This document shows positions 45,940 to 56,296 of a stretch of DNA of 64,000 nucleotides, in pieces. The notes under the pieces are model-generated. The model was not told the DNA's origin and searched no databases. It saw nothing but the letters and a program-made list of their open reading frames with translations. The position numbers were made by a program, and so were the translations under genes. The stretch comes from Bathymodiolus brooksi (Eukaryota > Mollusca > Bivalvia > Mytilida > Modiolidae). The stretch lies in contig OY804589.1 of assembly GCA_963680875.1 (NCBI GenBank), positions 25,408,353 through 25,472,352 on the forward strand, written 5' to 3'. Every line of letters starts with the position of its first letter. Position 1 is the stretch's first letter.

Positions 45940-46260
45940 TATAAACGTTAGAGAACATCGAAAGTCTAATAAAAAATGGATAATCCAGAGAAACTGGCAA
46001 CATACTAGGGTCACAGTCACTTGAAGCTTAAAAAAAAAATCAAAAAATTCCAAAACATTTTGGTCATCTATAATAAATAATATATTATTTATTATAGATG
46101 ACCAAAATTTTTCGAAGTTTTTCTTATTTTTTTTTTATTTTTGAAATTTCAAGTGACTGTGCTAGGGTACACAAGACGGAGAAAAACAAAACAAAAACAA
46201 CACAATATATGTTGGACACCACTATTCGCAAACAAACACAAATAACGTATCTGTAACTTA
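45940..46260 (-). repeat. Family B copy interrupted by a hairpin element
   Basis: The inverse of family B (AGAGAACATCGAAAGTCTAA, GATAATCCAGAGAAACTGGC) runs to 46004 and resumes at about 46168 with CACAAGACGGAGAAAAACAA. The interruption is the hairpin element at 46011-46161. Confidence 0.65.
46011..46161. mobile_element. 151-bp hairpin MITE with CTAGGG flanks
   Basis: Ends TCACAGTCACTTGAA / TTTCAAGTGACTGTG. The centre is a perfect palindrome CTATAATAAATAATAT / ATATTATTTATTATAG. CTAGGG flanks both ends (46005-46010 and 46162-46167) as a 6-bp putative target duplication. No coding capacity. Confidence 0.75.
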
Positions 46261-46289
46261 TTTTCAAGTTGCTCAGTTTTTCACTTCTC

Positions 46290-46420
46290 TGTGTTGTGTT
46301 TTTTTTTTTTTTTTTTTTTTTTTTTTTGTCTTCTTCATTCTGTATATTATGGTCAAAGTTGCCAGTGTTTCTGGATTGTCCATTTGTGATTGCCACTTCG
46401 GATTTCTCAACGTTTATTAA
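46290..46420 (+). repeat. Family B copy with poly-T tract
   Basis: A T tract at about 46299-46327 is followed by CTTCTTCATTCTGTATATTA, AGTTGCCAGTGTTTCTGGAT and TTCGGATTTCTCAACGTTTA. It forms an inverted pair with the preceding family B copy. Confidence 0.65.
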
Positions 46421-46519
46421 ATATATTATGAATAATGATCACGATTAGAGGTATTGTATAATGTGGAGGGATGACATTTTACTCACATGTGGAGAACACT
46501 TGCATAGCCTAATCATTTT

Positions 46520-46690
46520 ACTAAGAGTTTGGGTCCATAGAAGTAGTTTAACTCCGCCATCTTGTATTGAAGTGCCCGTCCCACGCCTTGAAAGTGAATG
46601 TGTTGGAGGTACCGATTTTGACCGTTTCTACGATGTTCCGGTTTGATTTTGGAACTGTTCTGACAGTGTGGTATGTTTTGTTTTTCATTA
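46520..46690 (-). repeat. Family C copy
   Basis: Inverse of the family C copies near 41690 and 41975: GGGTCCATAGAAGTAGTTTA, TTGAAGTGCCCGTCCC, GGTACCGATTTTGACCG and CTGACAGTGTGGTATG. Confidence 0.55.
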
Positions 46691-46824
46691 AATATTAGCA
46701 TACAATCTATGTAATTTAAAACTTCAGAGTCACTGAGAACAATGGTTCAAAATTGAATATTTTCGAACGACAAGTAACGCAAAGAGAAACCTGTTTTTAA
46801 TTCGGTTTGGTTACTAAAATCTCT

Positions 46825-47066
46825 GAAAACTCAAAGATATTTTCAAACTCAATGCAAGTGTAATATGTCTCAGAGCAATTGTATGGCTTTGTATAGAAAA
46901 CGACTTAATTAATTATGGATTTTGACGGCGATTTTCAAACTCAATGAAAACTCAAAGATATTTTCAAACTCAATGCAAGTGTAATATGTCTCAGAGCAAT
47001 TGTATCGCTTTGTATAGAAAACGACTTAATTAATTATGGATTTTGACGGCGACGTTCTCGAAAAAG
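46825..47066 (+). repeat. 121-bp tandem duplication
   Basis: The block beginning GAAAACTCAAAGATATTTTC at 46825 is repeated at 46946 with one or two substitutions (TGTATGGC versus TGTATCGC), so the event is recent. The end of the unit (TTTTGACGGCGA...) resembles GGCGACTTTCTAAATGAG near 17810. Confidence 0.9.
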
Positions 47067-47069
47067 AAA

Positions 47070-47690
47070 TTGCGTCCAATAGATAACAACAGCTTTTACG
47101 ATATGTATATATATTCTTTGTTAAGTCATGCACTTATGAAGCTATCAAGTTCAATCCTTTTTAAAATATTGTTGATTGGAAAAATTACATATTATATAAA
47201 ATACTGGCATTAGTTCATCTACATGTTACAGTATCCAAAACTATTGCAAATATGTGGAGTAAACGCTAGTATCATGTAAGTATACCCCCGTGGGAAAGGC
47301 GATGCATAAAAATGACAGTTTCTCTGCTGTGGAGTAGTACTCTTTTCCTGGTGTCCGTTGGTTGTGTGAAGCGAATCATATACACTACTCGTCCATATGA
47401 CAATATACAAATGAGTGTTTTGTATGTGTAGAATGACTCGTCACTCTGCACGTAAAAGAAAAAAATCCGAGGAAGTTATGATTGGTCGTTTATGCCCCGT
47501 TGCAAGGCAAACATTCCTCTCTTTCTCGCGGCTCTAAAATCCCACCTGTAGACCTATTCCAAAGTCCCCTATATGTATTTACTTCCTGATCCATTGTTTG
47601 TTAATTTGTTCCTGACATGAATATATATAAAGTACAAAACACTGGATGTCAACCTCCATTTTTAATGGGGTTTGTATGGCTCAATTTTCA
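47070..47690. other. Intergenic, no gene seen
   Basis: No gene or recognised repeat; a 63-codon minus-strand frame at 47219-47410 lacks support. Confidence 0.4.
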
Positions 47691-47694
47691 GGGT

Positions 47695-47752
47695 TATGGT
47701 GTTTAACGCCACATCCAACAATATTTCAGCTATATTGTGGCGGTACTCAATC
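47695..47752 (-). mobile_element. SINE tail fragment
   Basis: GGTGTTTAACGCCACATCCA, ACAATATTTCAGCTATATTG and TGGCGGTACTCAATC: only the 3' part of a SINE-1/SINE-2 type element. Confidence 0.7.
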
Positions 47753-47962
47753 TTCAAGTGATTCTTGTGAAGTGTTTTGTCTACCATTGATTGCCCCCTT
47801 GTACATTTAGCCATTATATTTAGTGTCTGTCTTTTTTCGAATCAAACCTTTGATTACCGTTTTGGGTTTCTTTAAACGTTTGTGACGTTAAACAACAATC
47901 AAACAGATAGAGGTATATGAAGGTTTGTTTCTATCTAAGTTGTGAGTGATTGTTATTTAAAG

Positions 47963-48215
47963 GGGCCGTCGTGGTCGTGGTGGTATGGTAGTTGGAGTTA
48001 CAACAACCTATGAAATCAATGCCTATCACCACTAATGTTGGGAGTTCGAATCCCATTCATGGCGAGGTGTATTCGATACAACATTATGTGATAAAGTTTG
48101 TGAGTGACTTACGGCAGGTGGGTGGTTTTCTCTGGGTACTCTTGGTTTCCACCATCAAGAAAACTGACCAGCACGACATAAATGAAATTTTGTTGAAACA
48201 AATGTTCCTTAAATC
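47963..48215 (+). mobile_element. SINE-1 copy
   Basis: Starts GGGGCCGTCGTGGTCGTGG with a tRNA-like head (TGGTATGGTAGTTGGAGTTA; B-box-like GAGTTCGAATCCC). It continues ATGGCGAGGTGTATTCGATA, GGTGGTTTTCTCTGGGTACT and an eroded tail. The 85-codon frame at 47992-48249 lies entirely within this SINE and is not a gene. Confidence 0.85.
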
Positions 48216-48219
48216 ATAT

Positions 48220-48590
48220 TTCCAGGAAGTTGCCAATTCTACCGTATGAAACTGATCACTCTAGTAACGCTGGATACTGGTTTATTGTGACGAACACAAT
48301 GATATGAAACATTTAAATTGAATAGCAACAAGCAACGTCGATAATATAATTACTGAAAATCCGTTCAATTTATTTCTAAATTACATTTCTACACACAGAC
48401 TTAGAAATAGCACGTTTAATTGTATTCCATAATGAAATGTAAACATAAAAGTCTTCCAGAGAGTAACTAGCTATTATAAGCGTCAGAAAATAATGTGATA
48501 TGAATGTAGATTTATTAAGCATTTTATGTGGATCCTATATAAAATACTTGTCTTGTTTACACGACCATTTACTTGAAATACACGTTAGAG
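48220..48590. other. Intergenic, no gene seen
   Basis: AT-rich spacer without recognisable features. Confidence 0.4.
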
Positions 48591-48680
48591 AGAACCAAAT
48601 AAGCAATCAAGAAGAGACACAGACAGCAATGGGCACAAGATACATTAAAAAGACAAACAAAACAAAAAACCACAAAGAAA
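48590..48680 (-). repeat. Family B fragment
   Basis: GAGAGAACCAAATAAGCAAT and CAATGGGCACAAGATACA, then AAAAAGACAAACAAAACAAA: the inverse of family B. Confidence 0.55.
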
Positions 48681-48689
48681 TGAGCTACT

Positions 48690-49370
48690 CGGACCCCACC
48701 AAAAATCCAGGTGGTGCTTGTTAATGGTAAGAAGTTCCTGTTTCTTTGAAAACACCCGCCGTGTTAAGTGTGATTACCAACTTGGTGTTGTAGATTAATG
48801 ATGTCATTTTGTTATCTAATGGTCAATCTCTTCATAATCATGTCTGATGTTCTCTGCAATATGGCGACCTTTAGACCTCTTACAAACCAGCATGACAATG
48901 TTTCGTAGACCAATTTACGCTGACGTGTGTTGTTATGCCTAGGAAACTTTGGTCTAAGGTGAAACAGGTACTTGATTATTTTTGAAGACATAATTGCATA
49001 TTGTTCTAGATAATGTCATACTCATTTCGTAAGAGGACTATTGCCATATGGTTTCGGCTAGCAATCTGTTAACCCTCGTCTAGTGTATTTAACTGCCTTT
49101 TTATGATGTCCTTCTGGTGTTGGTCACATGAGAAATACTTTGAGTTGGATTTAATAAAGGAGTCTCTTGTCCTTTTTTACTGTAGTTGTAGCTGCTGTCG
49201 AATTTACGAAGATCTCTTTGTGCCTTTGTGCCTTCTCTGTAAAGAAATAGATAGAAAAAATATGATTAGTCCGGCCTTTTCCTGTATTTATTATGGAGAG
49301 TATAACGCTCTGTATACATACAGGACAACTTACTTGCTCGAATTTTAGTATCTTGCATGGTGTTTTTTAG
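48690..49370. other. Intergenic, no gene seen
   Basis: Nothing convincing; the 81-codon frame at 49103-49348 has no domain or splice context. Confidence 0.4.
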
Positions 49371-49371
49371 A

Positions 49372-49540
49372 TTGTTGTTTGTCCTTTTTCTTTTGGTCAT
49401 TGTGTTGTCTGAACTTCTTCTATTTACGGCTTCTAATTTCCCCTTTGGTATCTCCAAACTTTTCTTACAACAATTTGTTCACGCAACGATATAGCTGAAA
49501 TACTGCTAAAGTTGGCGTTAAAGACCAATCAATCAATCAA
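49372..49540 (+). repeat. Family A copy followed by SINE tail
   Basis: 49372-49475 is a clean family A copy with a single core segment (TTGTCCTTTTTCTTTTGGTC, CTATTTACGGCTTCTAATTT, CTCCAAACTTTTCTTACAAC). It is followed at 49482-49540 by a SINE tail (GATATAGCTGAAATACTGCT, GGCGTTAAAGACC, then CAAT repeats). Confidence 0.75.
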
Positions 49541-49780
49541 TACAACAGTTTGTGTGTTTAGAGTGACCTGTTGAAAGGCAAAACTTGAACAAATATGTAT
49601 AATGACAAATATATTATTAAAATGTAAGAACAGATGTCAAAAATATTTCAGAAAAACGATGTCAAATTGATATTGACAAAAACATATCTGTTGTTTTTCG
49701 AGTTTCCATTGCGTTACATTTTAGATGTAAGTATATCTAGATAAATATATTTATTGTTGTTCAACATGCTCAATGTTTCC

Positions 49781-49972
49781 AGGGGCCGTCGTGATCGTAT
49801 GGTGGTTGGATTTATAACTACCTGTGCAATTATTGCCTATCACCACTAACATTGTGAGTTCGAATCCAGTTCAGGAGAGATGTACTCGATACAACATTAT
49901 GTAAAATATTTGTCTGTCCTTCTTCGATTTACGGATTCTGATTAACCCTTTAGTATCTTCAAACTCTTCTTA
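49781..49972 (+). repeat. SINE-1 head fused to family A core
   Basis: 49781-49905 is a SINE-1 5' part (GGGGCCGTCGTGATCGTATG through ATACAACATTATGT). It runs straight into family A at the shared word TTTGTCTGTCC, continuing TTCGATTTACGGATTCTGAT to CTTACG. Probably a deletion junction. Confidence 0.7.
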
Positions 49973-50164
49973 CGCAAGAGGTGAAATCCAGAGAAACCAT
50001 GCATATACAAGTACTTTAACCGCCATGACAACGTGATGAAATATATACCAGTGCAAGGTCACACTTCTTGTCAAGTAGTTAAAGTACGTGATATATATAA
50101 TCTACTTATATATAACGGAAACAACGTAATAAGCTAAATCTTCATCATCTACAGCTGATCTTAT

Positions 50165-50695
50165 TAGTAACACGGACTTCCTGTAATAATCATGTGAAAA
50201 TTTGTTTGTACATTCGTACCTATACAGTTTCTATGTCGTTCTTATAGTTGAAGGAGTTACTGTTTTGCACACGAACATAGATTTCCTATAACAATCGTGT
50301 GGTGGGTTTTTTTGTGCCTTCGCTCGTCCATATGTTATTTCTGTGTCGTTCTTATAGTCGAACGTTTAACTGTTTATGATTGTGTTACCCTTCCGGATTC
50401 CAATGTGTGATTTTTGCGCATTCATCCATATACTGTTTCAATATCGTAAACATAGTCGAACATGTTACGGTATATAATTGTGTTGCCCGTCGGAGTTCCT
50501 TTCAATGTATGCCATTTTTTTGGTAATTGGATAGTTTGATTATTTGAAAAACAAGATTACTAACACGAACTTCTTATTACAATCACGTGATTTATTTGTA
50601 CATTCGTCCATATATTATTTCTTATAGCCGAACGTGTTACTGTTTATGATTGTGTATGCATTTTATTTTGGTAATTGGATAGGTTGAACATTTGA
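50165..50695 (+). repeat. Tandem repeats upstream of the tyrosine-rich gene
   Basis: Four degenerate copies of a ~110-bp unit containing CGTCCATAT..TTTCTGTGTCGTTCTTATAG, TCGAACGTGTTACTGTTTAT and GATTGTGT. The ATAG core falls near 50244, 50355, 50453 and 50625. The segment TTTTGGTAATTGGATAG is also doubled (about 50518 and 50668), the second copy lying ~20 bp before the ATG at 50704. These repeats form the presumed promoter/5' UTR region; no TATA box or defined start site can be fixed. Confidence 0.75.
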
Positions 50696-50703
50696 AATTC
50701 AAG

Positions 50704-52506
50704 ATGGCGACCTATGAAAATTTACAATCACAGAAACAAAATGTGTTTGAATACAACGCAAATACTGCTCAAACGTCTAGGGCAGTATCAAATGAAATTT
50801 ATGGTGCATTAATCCTTGAACCGACCATACCATCTACAGTGCCAGTTTGTGAACAATATGAAGATCTTGATGATTTTTGGTTAGATCTCGCCAAAGGTCA
50901 GACATTGAAACAAACCAACTTTCACCAATCTGTTGGACCCTCTGTAAGCTTGCAACAGAAACATGCTCCAACGGATTTATTCAGTTCGGATACAAGTTGC
51001 CAGTTTTCTGCACCAAGGAAAAATTCCCTAAAACATGGAAGTAACACAAACGAGAGCTTTAGTGTAGATACTAGTTGGGAATATTCACCAGGTATAAGGA
51101 ACACGTCTGGTAGTAATAATAATAATGATACTGAATTCTTCAGTAATGATAATAATGATATTCCAGTTTCAAGCGTTGCCCAACAAGCTTTGAATTCCAA
51201 ATTAGCGGATGTCGCACTAACACCTATCACTGATGTTGATTCCGTGTACGAACTTGCAAGTGCCTTAAATGCAACTGAGGATGACAAGCAAATTCCTTGT
51301 AGTCAAGGAATAGAAAATTATATTTCAATGGATAATAACACTTATGTCGTCGCATGTAATTCGGACGATGTCTCTGCTGGATCGACACGACCATCGAGAA
51401 GGTATACAATGGATGGTACATATGAATACGCTGTTCCACTGGAGAGTGTATACGAGGATAATTTCTTTACAAAATCATTAAATAGAGGAACTAAGCAAGT
51501 TAGCATCGTGTCGTCGTCATTGGGGACAAGTACACAGTACGAGTCTGTTGCTGATTTATCCGCGCGCGCCCAAATGCCATTACCAGAATCAATCCCATTG
51601 AATTGGGTTGAAATAAGTGGACTTAATGGTTTTTCTTCAAGTGCTATGAGCGATGAACCAATTTACGCCCAGGTGATAAAAAGGAATACTGGGAATATGA
51701 TAGGCAATGATATTATTGAGGACGAGTTTGATGTTTTAGCGTCTGAACGGCTTCGTGAACAGACGGCGGACACCAATACTAATGATAGTGGTCTGGGTTT
51801 AAACTACACGTACGCAAAGGTAAACAAACCAAAACGTTATATGAACTGGCCAATGTCAGATTCTATCAGGAAAGCAAATCAAAACAAAAATACAGTGGCG
51901 TGTCAAAATCCTGATACAATGGCGGGTCAAAATCCTGATATTCCAGAAATTTCACCAAACGTTATATACGAGGACATTAACGCCGTGTCATCATTGGAAC
52001 ATTACCATTCAATTAACGATGTTGAAAACGAGCGTAACAGAACATTACAACAGGATTTTAGCATAAACGATAACAGTCAAAATAAGGCTACGCTTGATGT
52101 TGTTGCCTCAGCACAAAAAGATGATAAAGGAAAGACTACATTAATAACAAAATGGAAGGGAATGCTTACAGCTGTCAAAAGCAAGATACCGTCATCAAAT
52201 ATGGCGGCTGTAACTGAACGATCTTCATTTTATCCATTTTCATTTATTTTTAATTTTCAAATTAAAGCTAATGGACATGATAATTCGCCTGTTAAATCAA
52301 TTTTACCACATCTTGACGGCAAATGTTGGGTGATATGTGAAAATGACTTTAAAATAAGATTATATGATTCCCAGGGGCTACAAACGGAGTCTATGCACAT
52401 AGGATTGCAAGGAGAAAATATGGCGTATGATAACAGCGGATATTTATACATTACGTGTACAAATACTAAGAGAATATTCAGAATTGATACAAGGAATCTT
52501 TGCACG
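50704..52506 (+). CDS. Tyrosine-rich docking protein with NHL-like propeller, exon 1
   Basis: Exon 1 encodes residues 1-601 of a predicted 792-aa protein (joined in phase 0 to 54989-55564). The start is ATG 50704 in AAGATGG context, with an in-frame TAG at 50680. The donor is ACG|GTATGT at 52507. No signal peptide, membrane segment, RING or B-box is visible. Residues 1-470 are polar, acidic and Asn/Ser-rich, so probably disordered. They contain many tyrosine motifs: YENL (Y4), YGAL (33), YEDL (52), YISM (206, YxxM), YEDN (250), YESV (279), YAQV (321), YAKV (370), YMNW (379), YEDI (422). An FS.DTS motif repeats at 93-98 and 119-124. A basic link (476-495) leads to the first propeller strands (from ~515). 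By analogy with docking proteins it may recruit SH2 proteins; that is inference. Family unassigned. Confidence 0.88.
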
Positions 52507-53958
52507 GTATGTAGTTAAGATTAAAGGGGGTATGTAATTTTGATATAATGTGTGTGTACAGTTTGAAATAGGTTGGCTATTTTTATATTTTTTTAGTGAA
52601 CAGTTTCAGCTACATCATGCCGAGAACAAGCTACGAAATATTATATCCACTTTATACTAGAACAACACGGTTAGGTGGATTTTTTTTTATAATACTATAT
52701 AAATGAAATGATTCCTCGATTTTAATTACGATTATTTCATGGGACTGTTTGAATTTGTCTGTGGCGAATGAATACGTTGGTGACGTCACAATACCAACCC
52801 AGATCATCATATATAACCAATGTTGCTCCATGCGGATCAGCCAATCAGATTGCAGTATTCACATTAAATTAAATTATTTTGAAAATCACATCACCACGAA
52901 AGTATTTCATTTCACTTGCTCAGTTGTTACTGATTTAGAAATGGTGACGGACGTTATATGTCGTACGAAAATATTAACCTGTTGTGCTTAAAAAGGGAAC
53001 ATAGCATTTTTGTTTTTATCAAGAGAATCAACACACTAGGACACAGGCATGACGGATGGCTGAGTTAAAGAACGTTTTTATTATTAATAGATAAAAGGTC
53101 ATAAACCTATTAGTAACCCTTTCTATTTTTGGCATAAAGTTTTCTTGATGGTGTCATCAATATTTATCTCGGTCAACAACATTTTAAGTGGCAATAGCAC
53201 GATTTATCTATTTACGTCGCAAAACATTTATTTTAGAGTTTAGCAACAGTGATTTTTTTTTGTTGGGGGGGGGGGGAGGGTCCTGATGCCCAATCTTTAA
53301 TTTTTTGTGTAGTGGTTTGTAGATTATTGTTTGTATATTTTGTTATGGCCATTGTATTCTCTATCCTTCGTTTGACTGTTTCTGATTACCCATTTATATC
53401 TACAAGCTTTTACTGTCTACTAATCAGTATTTCAGCTACATTTGTATATTTCATATTCATGAGAAAATGTTTTTTGGTGGGGTTTAATTTTACTCATCAT
53501 TTTAGTTTATTGTGATTTGTTTTGGGTTTTTTTATTGTTTGTTTGTTTGTTTTTTTGGTTTTTTTTTTTGTTTTTTTTTGGGGGGGGGGATTTTTCGTTT
53601 GTTTTGCTTTTTTTCTTCGTTCCATGTCTTGTGTCCAATGTTGTCTGCATTGTCAATTCTGTAGTGTTCTTTTGGTTTTTGACTAACGTTTGTTAATGAA
53701 CAATACTTCATTGGGGGAATATGTGGCACTAGTATAGATCTACGAATGGCTGTTTTAATCGCCACATTAGGAGACAGATTTATAAAAGCAATAATTGCTT
53801 GTTTCTGAATCCTGTCTGTATTTACTATGTTTGATGTACTGTATATTCTGATTATTTTCTAAATAAATATTGTTTAAATTAATCGCCAAAAGGAAAAAGG
53901 GATATAATGAATAGATGCGAAATTTAGTCTTGCAACAGACCACTAACGACCAATCATA

Positions 53959-54628
53959 GAGGTATTGTGTCTAGCGCCACTTTCAACAATATTTAAGTTA
54001 TATAGTGGCGGTCTATTTTATTGGTAGAGGAAACTAGAGAAAACCACCGACCTGCCGCAAGCCACTGACATCACACATAAAGTTAGTTTAAACATATGTT
54101 TTGTTCAAAAAATGACAATAGGATCAGATACAAGTTTTTCAACTTGGAACATACTCTCCTTTATATAAACAATATACAGATAGAGTTGAACACAATCTGC
54201 TATTTGGCAAATGACAAATCGAACAGACCTTTACAATAATTGGACTAGTATATAGAACACACCTAGAGTGGAAAATTCAATAAATGTTATTAACTGTAGT
54301 TGGATTATTTATTCGGTAAAGGTGGGATCTTTTAAAATTTAGTTTCAAAATATATAATACATGTAATATCATTATTTATTCATTAAGAATTTTTAAATAA
54401 AGTGTTAACACGTATGCATTGCAACAATTAATAATTTGTTATATTATAGATTCAGTTTGAAATTCTTAATTTGCAAAATGAGAAATATAACCAATTCATG
54501 CTAGGGCAGCCACAAAACAATTGTCACCTGATCACATAATGATGTATCTAGTACACCTCGCCATGAGCGGGATTCGAACTCAGAACTTTAGTGGTGATAG
54601 GCACTGATTGCACAGGTAGTTGTACTCA
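53959..54628 (-). mobile_element. SINE-1 copy split by ~450 bp
   Basis: The tail half (TAGCGCCACTTTCAACAATA through GCCACTGACAT) is at 53959-54075. The head half (CACATAATGATGTATCTAGT through TTGCACAGGTAGTTGTA) is at 54530-54628. The intervening AT-rich segment has no recognised ends. The head is itself cut at 54628 by the following TIR-element fragment. Confidence 0.65.
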
Positions 54629-54631
54629 GGT

Positions 54632-54835
54632 GCGGCCCCCTAAAATTGGAAAAAACAAGATTTTTTTGGCGTAAAATCGTGATTTTTCACACGAAATACC
54701 CCAAAAATTTTCGCGCCTCCCTCCGCAGTTGGAAGAAATATGATTTTTTGGCGTAAAATCATGATTTTTCACACGAAATAACCCAAACATTTTCGCGCCC
54801 CTCTCCGCTCGGCGCAATTTTTTTTAAGTGTATTT
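54632..54835 (-). mobile_element. TIR-element fragment with internal duplication
   Basis: The inverse of the interior of the element at 62445: TTTTTGGCGTAAAATCGTGA, TTTTTCACACGAAATACC and CTCCGCTCGGCGCAATTTTT. An ~80-bp part is present twice (TTTTTGGCGTAAAATC at about 54663 and 54744). Terminal repeats are missing. Confidence 0.75.
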
Positions 54836-54988
54836 GTATTGTACATAGAAACCATTCTGTATAGGATGTAAATAACTACACAGTAACGACATTACACAAT
54901 CTGCATAAAAAGTTATTGAAATTGAAACTGAGAAATTATATATTATTCAGACTTAATCTATTTTATTTTTTTATTTTTATTTTTGTAG

Positions 54989-55564
54989 TTGTCAAAGTTT
55001 GTGGATTCCGATTTCTTTCCAAGTGGACTAGCATTTGACTGCCTTGACAATACATTAATCGTCTGTCAAAATCAACAGAGCAATGGTGTATCGGTAGGTG
55101 TCGCTCCTATCGAATGTTTACAGAAATATTCAACCGCAAATCCGTCACGGAAGTGCAATGTTACGTCTGAGCATCTGTTTTCACATCCTTGTCGGGTTAG
55201 AAAAAATGCAAATACTGACATTATAGTATCAGATTCTGAAACGAATTCTATAGTTATCATGAAAAATAATGGCCAATTAAAATCGATGTTTACCGGAAAT
55301 GACGTTTTCAAAATGAATGGCAGCCATTCATTCGTCTGTGATTTGCAGAGTAATATATTAGTACTGTCACAGGATAAACAGGCCAAAGCTGGCAAAAGTT
55401 GTGATAACGTGTGCCTATTAGACGAAAGTGGAGACCTTATAGATACATTCTGCATAGAGGAAATAAAAAACAAAATTATGAACGCCATGGCGATAACTGA
55501 CCTAGGATTTTTGTGGATTGGCGGTGAAGATGGCATATTTATTTTTGATTATCAAATATATTGA
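54989..55564 (+). CDS. Tyrosine-rich docking protein with NHL-like propeller, exon 2
   Basis: The last exon encodes residues 602-792, starting LSKFVDSDFFPSGLAF and ending at TGA 55562-55564. The reading phase is 0, matching exon 1, and the acceptor is TTTTTGTAG|TTG. Repeating blade-like strands are visible: LAFDCLDNTLIVCQ, HPCRVRKNANTDIIVSD followed by IVIMKNNGQ, SHSFVCDLQSNILVLSQ, NVCLLDESGDLIDTF, and AMAITDLGFLWIGGEDGIFI. The pattern of hydrophobic strand, D/G turn and 'G.I..F' resembles NHL/TRIM-type beta-propeller ends of mollusc proteins. With the ~85 residues from exon 1 there is room for about six short blades. Together the exons give one continuous protein; the fold assignment is by pattern, not by search. 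Confidence 0.85.
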   Translation: MSKFVDSDFFPSGLAFDCLDNTLIVCQNQQSNGVSVGVAPIECLQKYSTANPSRKCNVTSEHLFSHPCRVRKNANTDIIVSDSETNSIVIMKNNGQLKSMFTGNDVFKMNGSHSFVCDLQSNILVLSQDKQAKAGKSCDNVCLLDESGDLIDTFCIEEIKNKIMNAMAITDLGFLWIGGEDGIFIFDYQIY

Positions 55565-55719
55565 TTTTCTGAGATTTTTCAACGGAACATCTGCCGCATT
55601 ATTCCTTGTACATAAAACCTTACATTACGAGTGATGAATCGTGTGATTATGTCCAGATTAATCATATAATATATAAACAATGAAACAAAAATCAATAGAA
55701 ATGGGATTAGCGTACTAAA

Positions 55720-55915
55720 GTATATATGTTTACAGGATATGATTTTTTACACAGTAATATACTAGTACTGTAACAGGATAACCATGGTAACTCTCGTAAA
55801 AGTTACACGTGACGAATCTTGTGATAATGTCATGAGTAACCGTATAATTAATAAACATTTTCGTTTATATTGTAAAGATATTGAAATAAAAATCAATGAA
55901 ATTATTGTATAAAAC
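55720..55915 (+). pseudogene. Decayed duplicate of exon 2 and 3' UTR
   Basis: 55745-55820 (AGTAATATACTAGTACTGTA, ACAGGATAACCATGG, AAAGTTACACGTGACGAATC) is a degenerate copy of exon 2 at about 55361-55415 (AGTAATATATTAGTACTGTC, ACAGGATAAACAGG). It continues with a copy of the 3' UTR near 55620-55700 (GATGAATCGTGTGATTATGT versus GACGAATCTTGTGATAATGT; AAAAATCAATAGAAAT versus AAAAATCAATGAAATT). The intervening exon sequence is missing. Confidence 0.7.
55850..55890 (+). terminator. Candidate polyadenylation signals
   Basis: AATAAA at 55850-55855 and again at 55885-55890, about 290-325 bp past the stop of the tyrosine-rich gene. No closer AATAAA was seen, so transcripts probably run through the duplicated fragment. 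Confidence 0.5.
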
Positions 55916-56296
55916 TTGTAAAGGGGGTATGACATTCTCGAACGACAGTTAAATAGTTATTTGTGTCGCCACACAACTAGTGGGGGAGAGTTGTGCCTCA
56001 CATCGGAGACACGAGGTCATCTCTGTTTTCTATAGGAACTATGGAGTAAAAAGAAATATGGCGGAATACGTAAGATCGTTCCGATTTGAATAGTTGATGC
56101 GAAGTTTCTGTCTCACTGATGACTGAAGAGTTTTCTCCCTTGTCATTACATATCATGCCTTTGTGGTCTCTAGCTTTACGTACTAATTAACAGACATACA
56201 CATTGATAAATGACATTTCGTCCTTAGTGCTAACAACCAACGCTTAGAAACCTAAAATGTCAAGCTGTTTGAAATAGGAATACAAATTCTTTTTGA

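Larger units (their letters stand above)
52507..54988 (+). other. Intron of the tyrosine-rich gene, repeat-filled
   Basis: GT donor at 52507 and acceptor TTTTTGTAG at 54988 after a T-rich tract. It contains a short SINE-3 fragment (-, about 52598-52665), family A (+, about 53291-53420), simple T/G tracts (53265-53280, 53520-53592), a family B fragment (about 53625-53700), a SINE-1 in two pieces (-, 53959-54075 and 54530-54628), and a fragment of the GGATCC-type TIR element (54632-54835). Confidence 0.8.

Noticed and set aside
50922..51439. Minus-strand frames opposite exon 1
   Set aside because: Shadows of the real plus-strand exon.
55072..55536. 154-codon minus-strand frame opposite exon 2
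   Set aside because: Shadow of exon 2, which has matching splice phase and propeller-like pattern.
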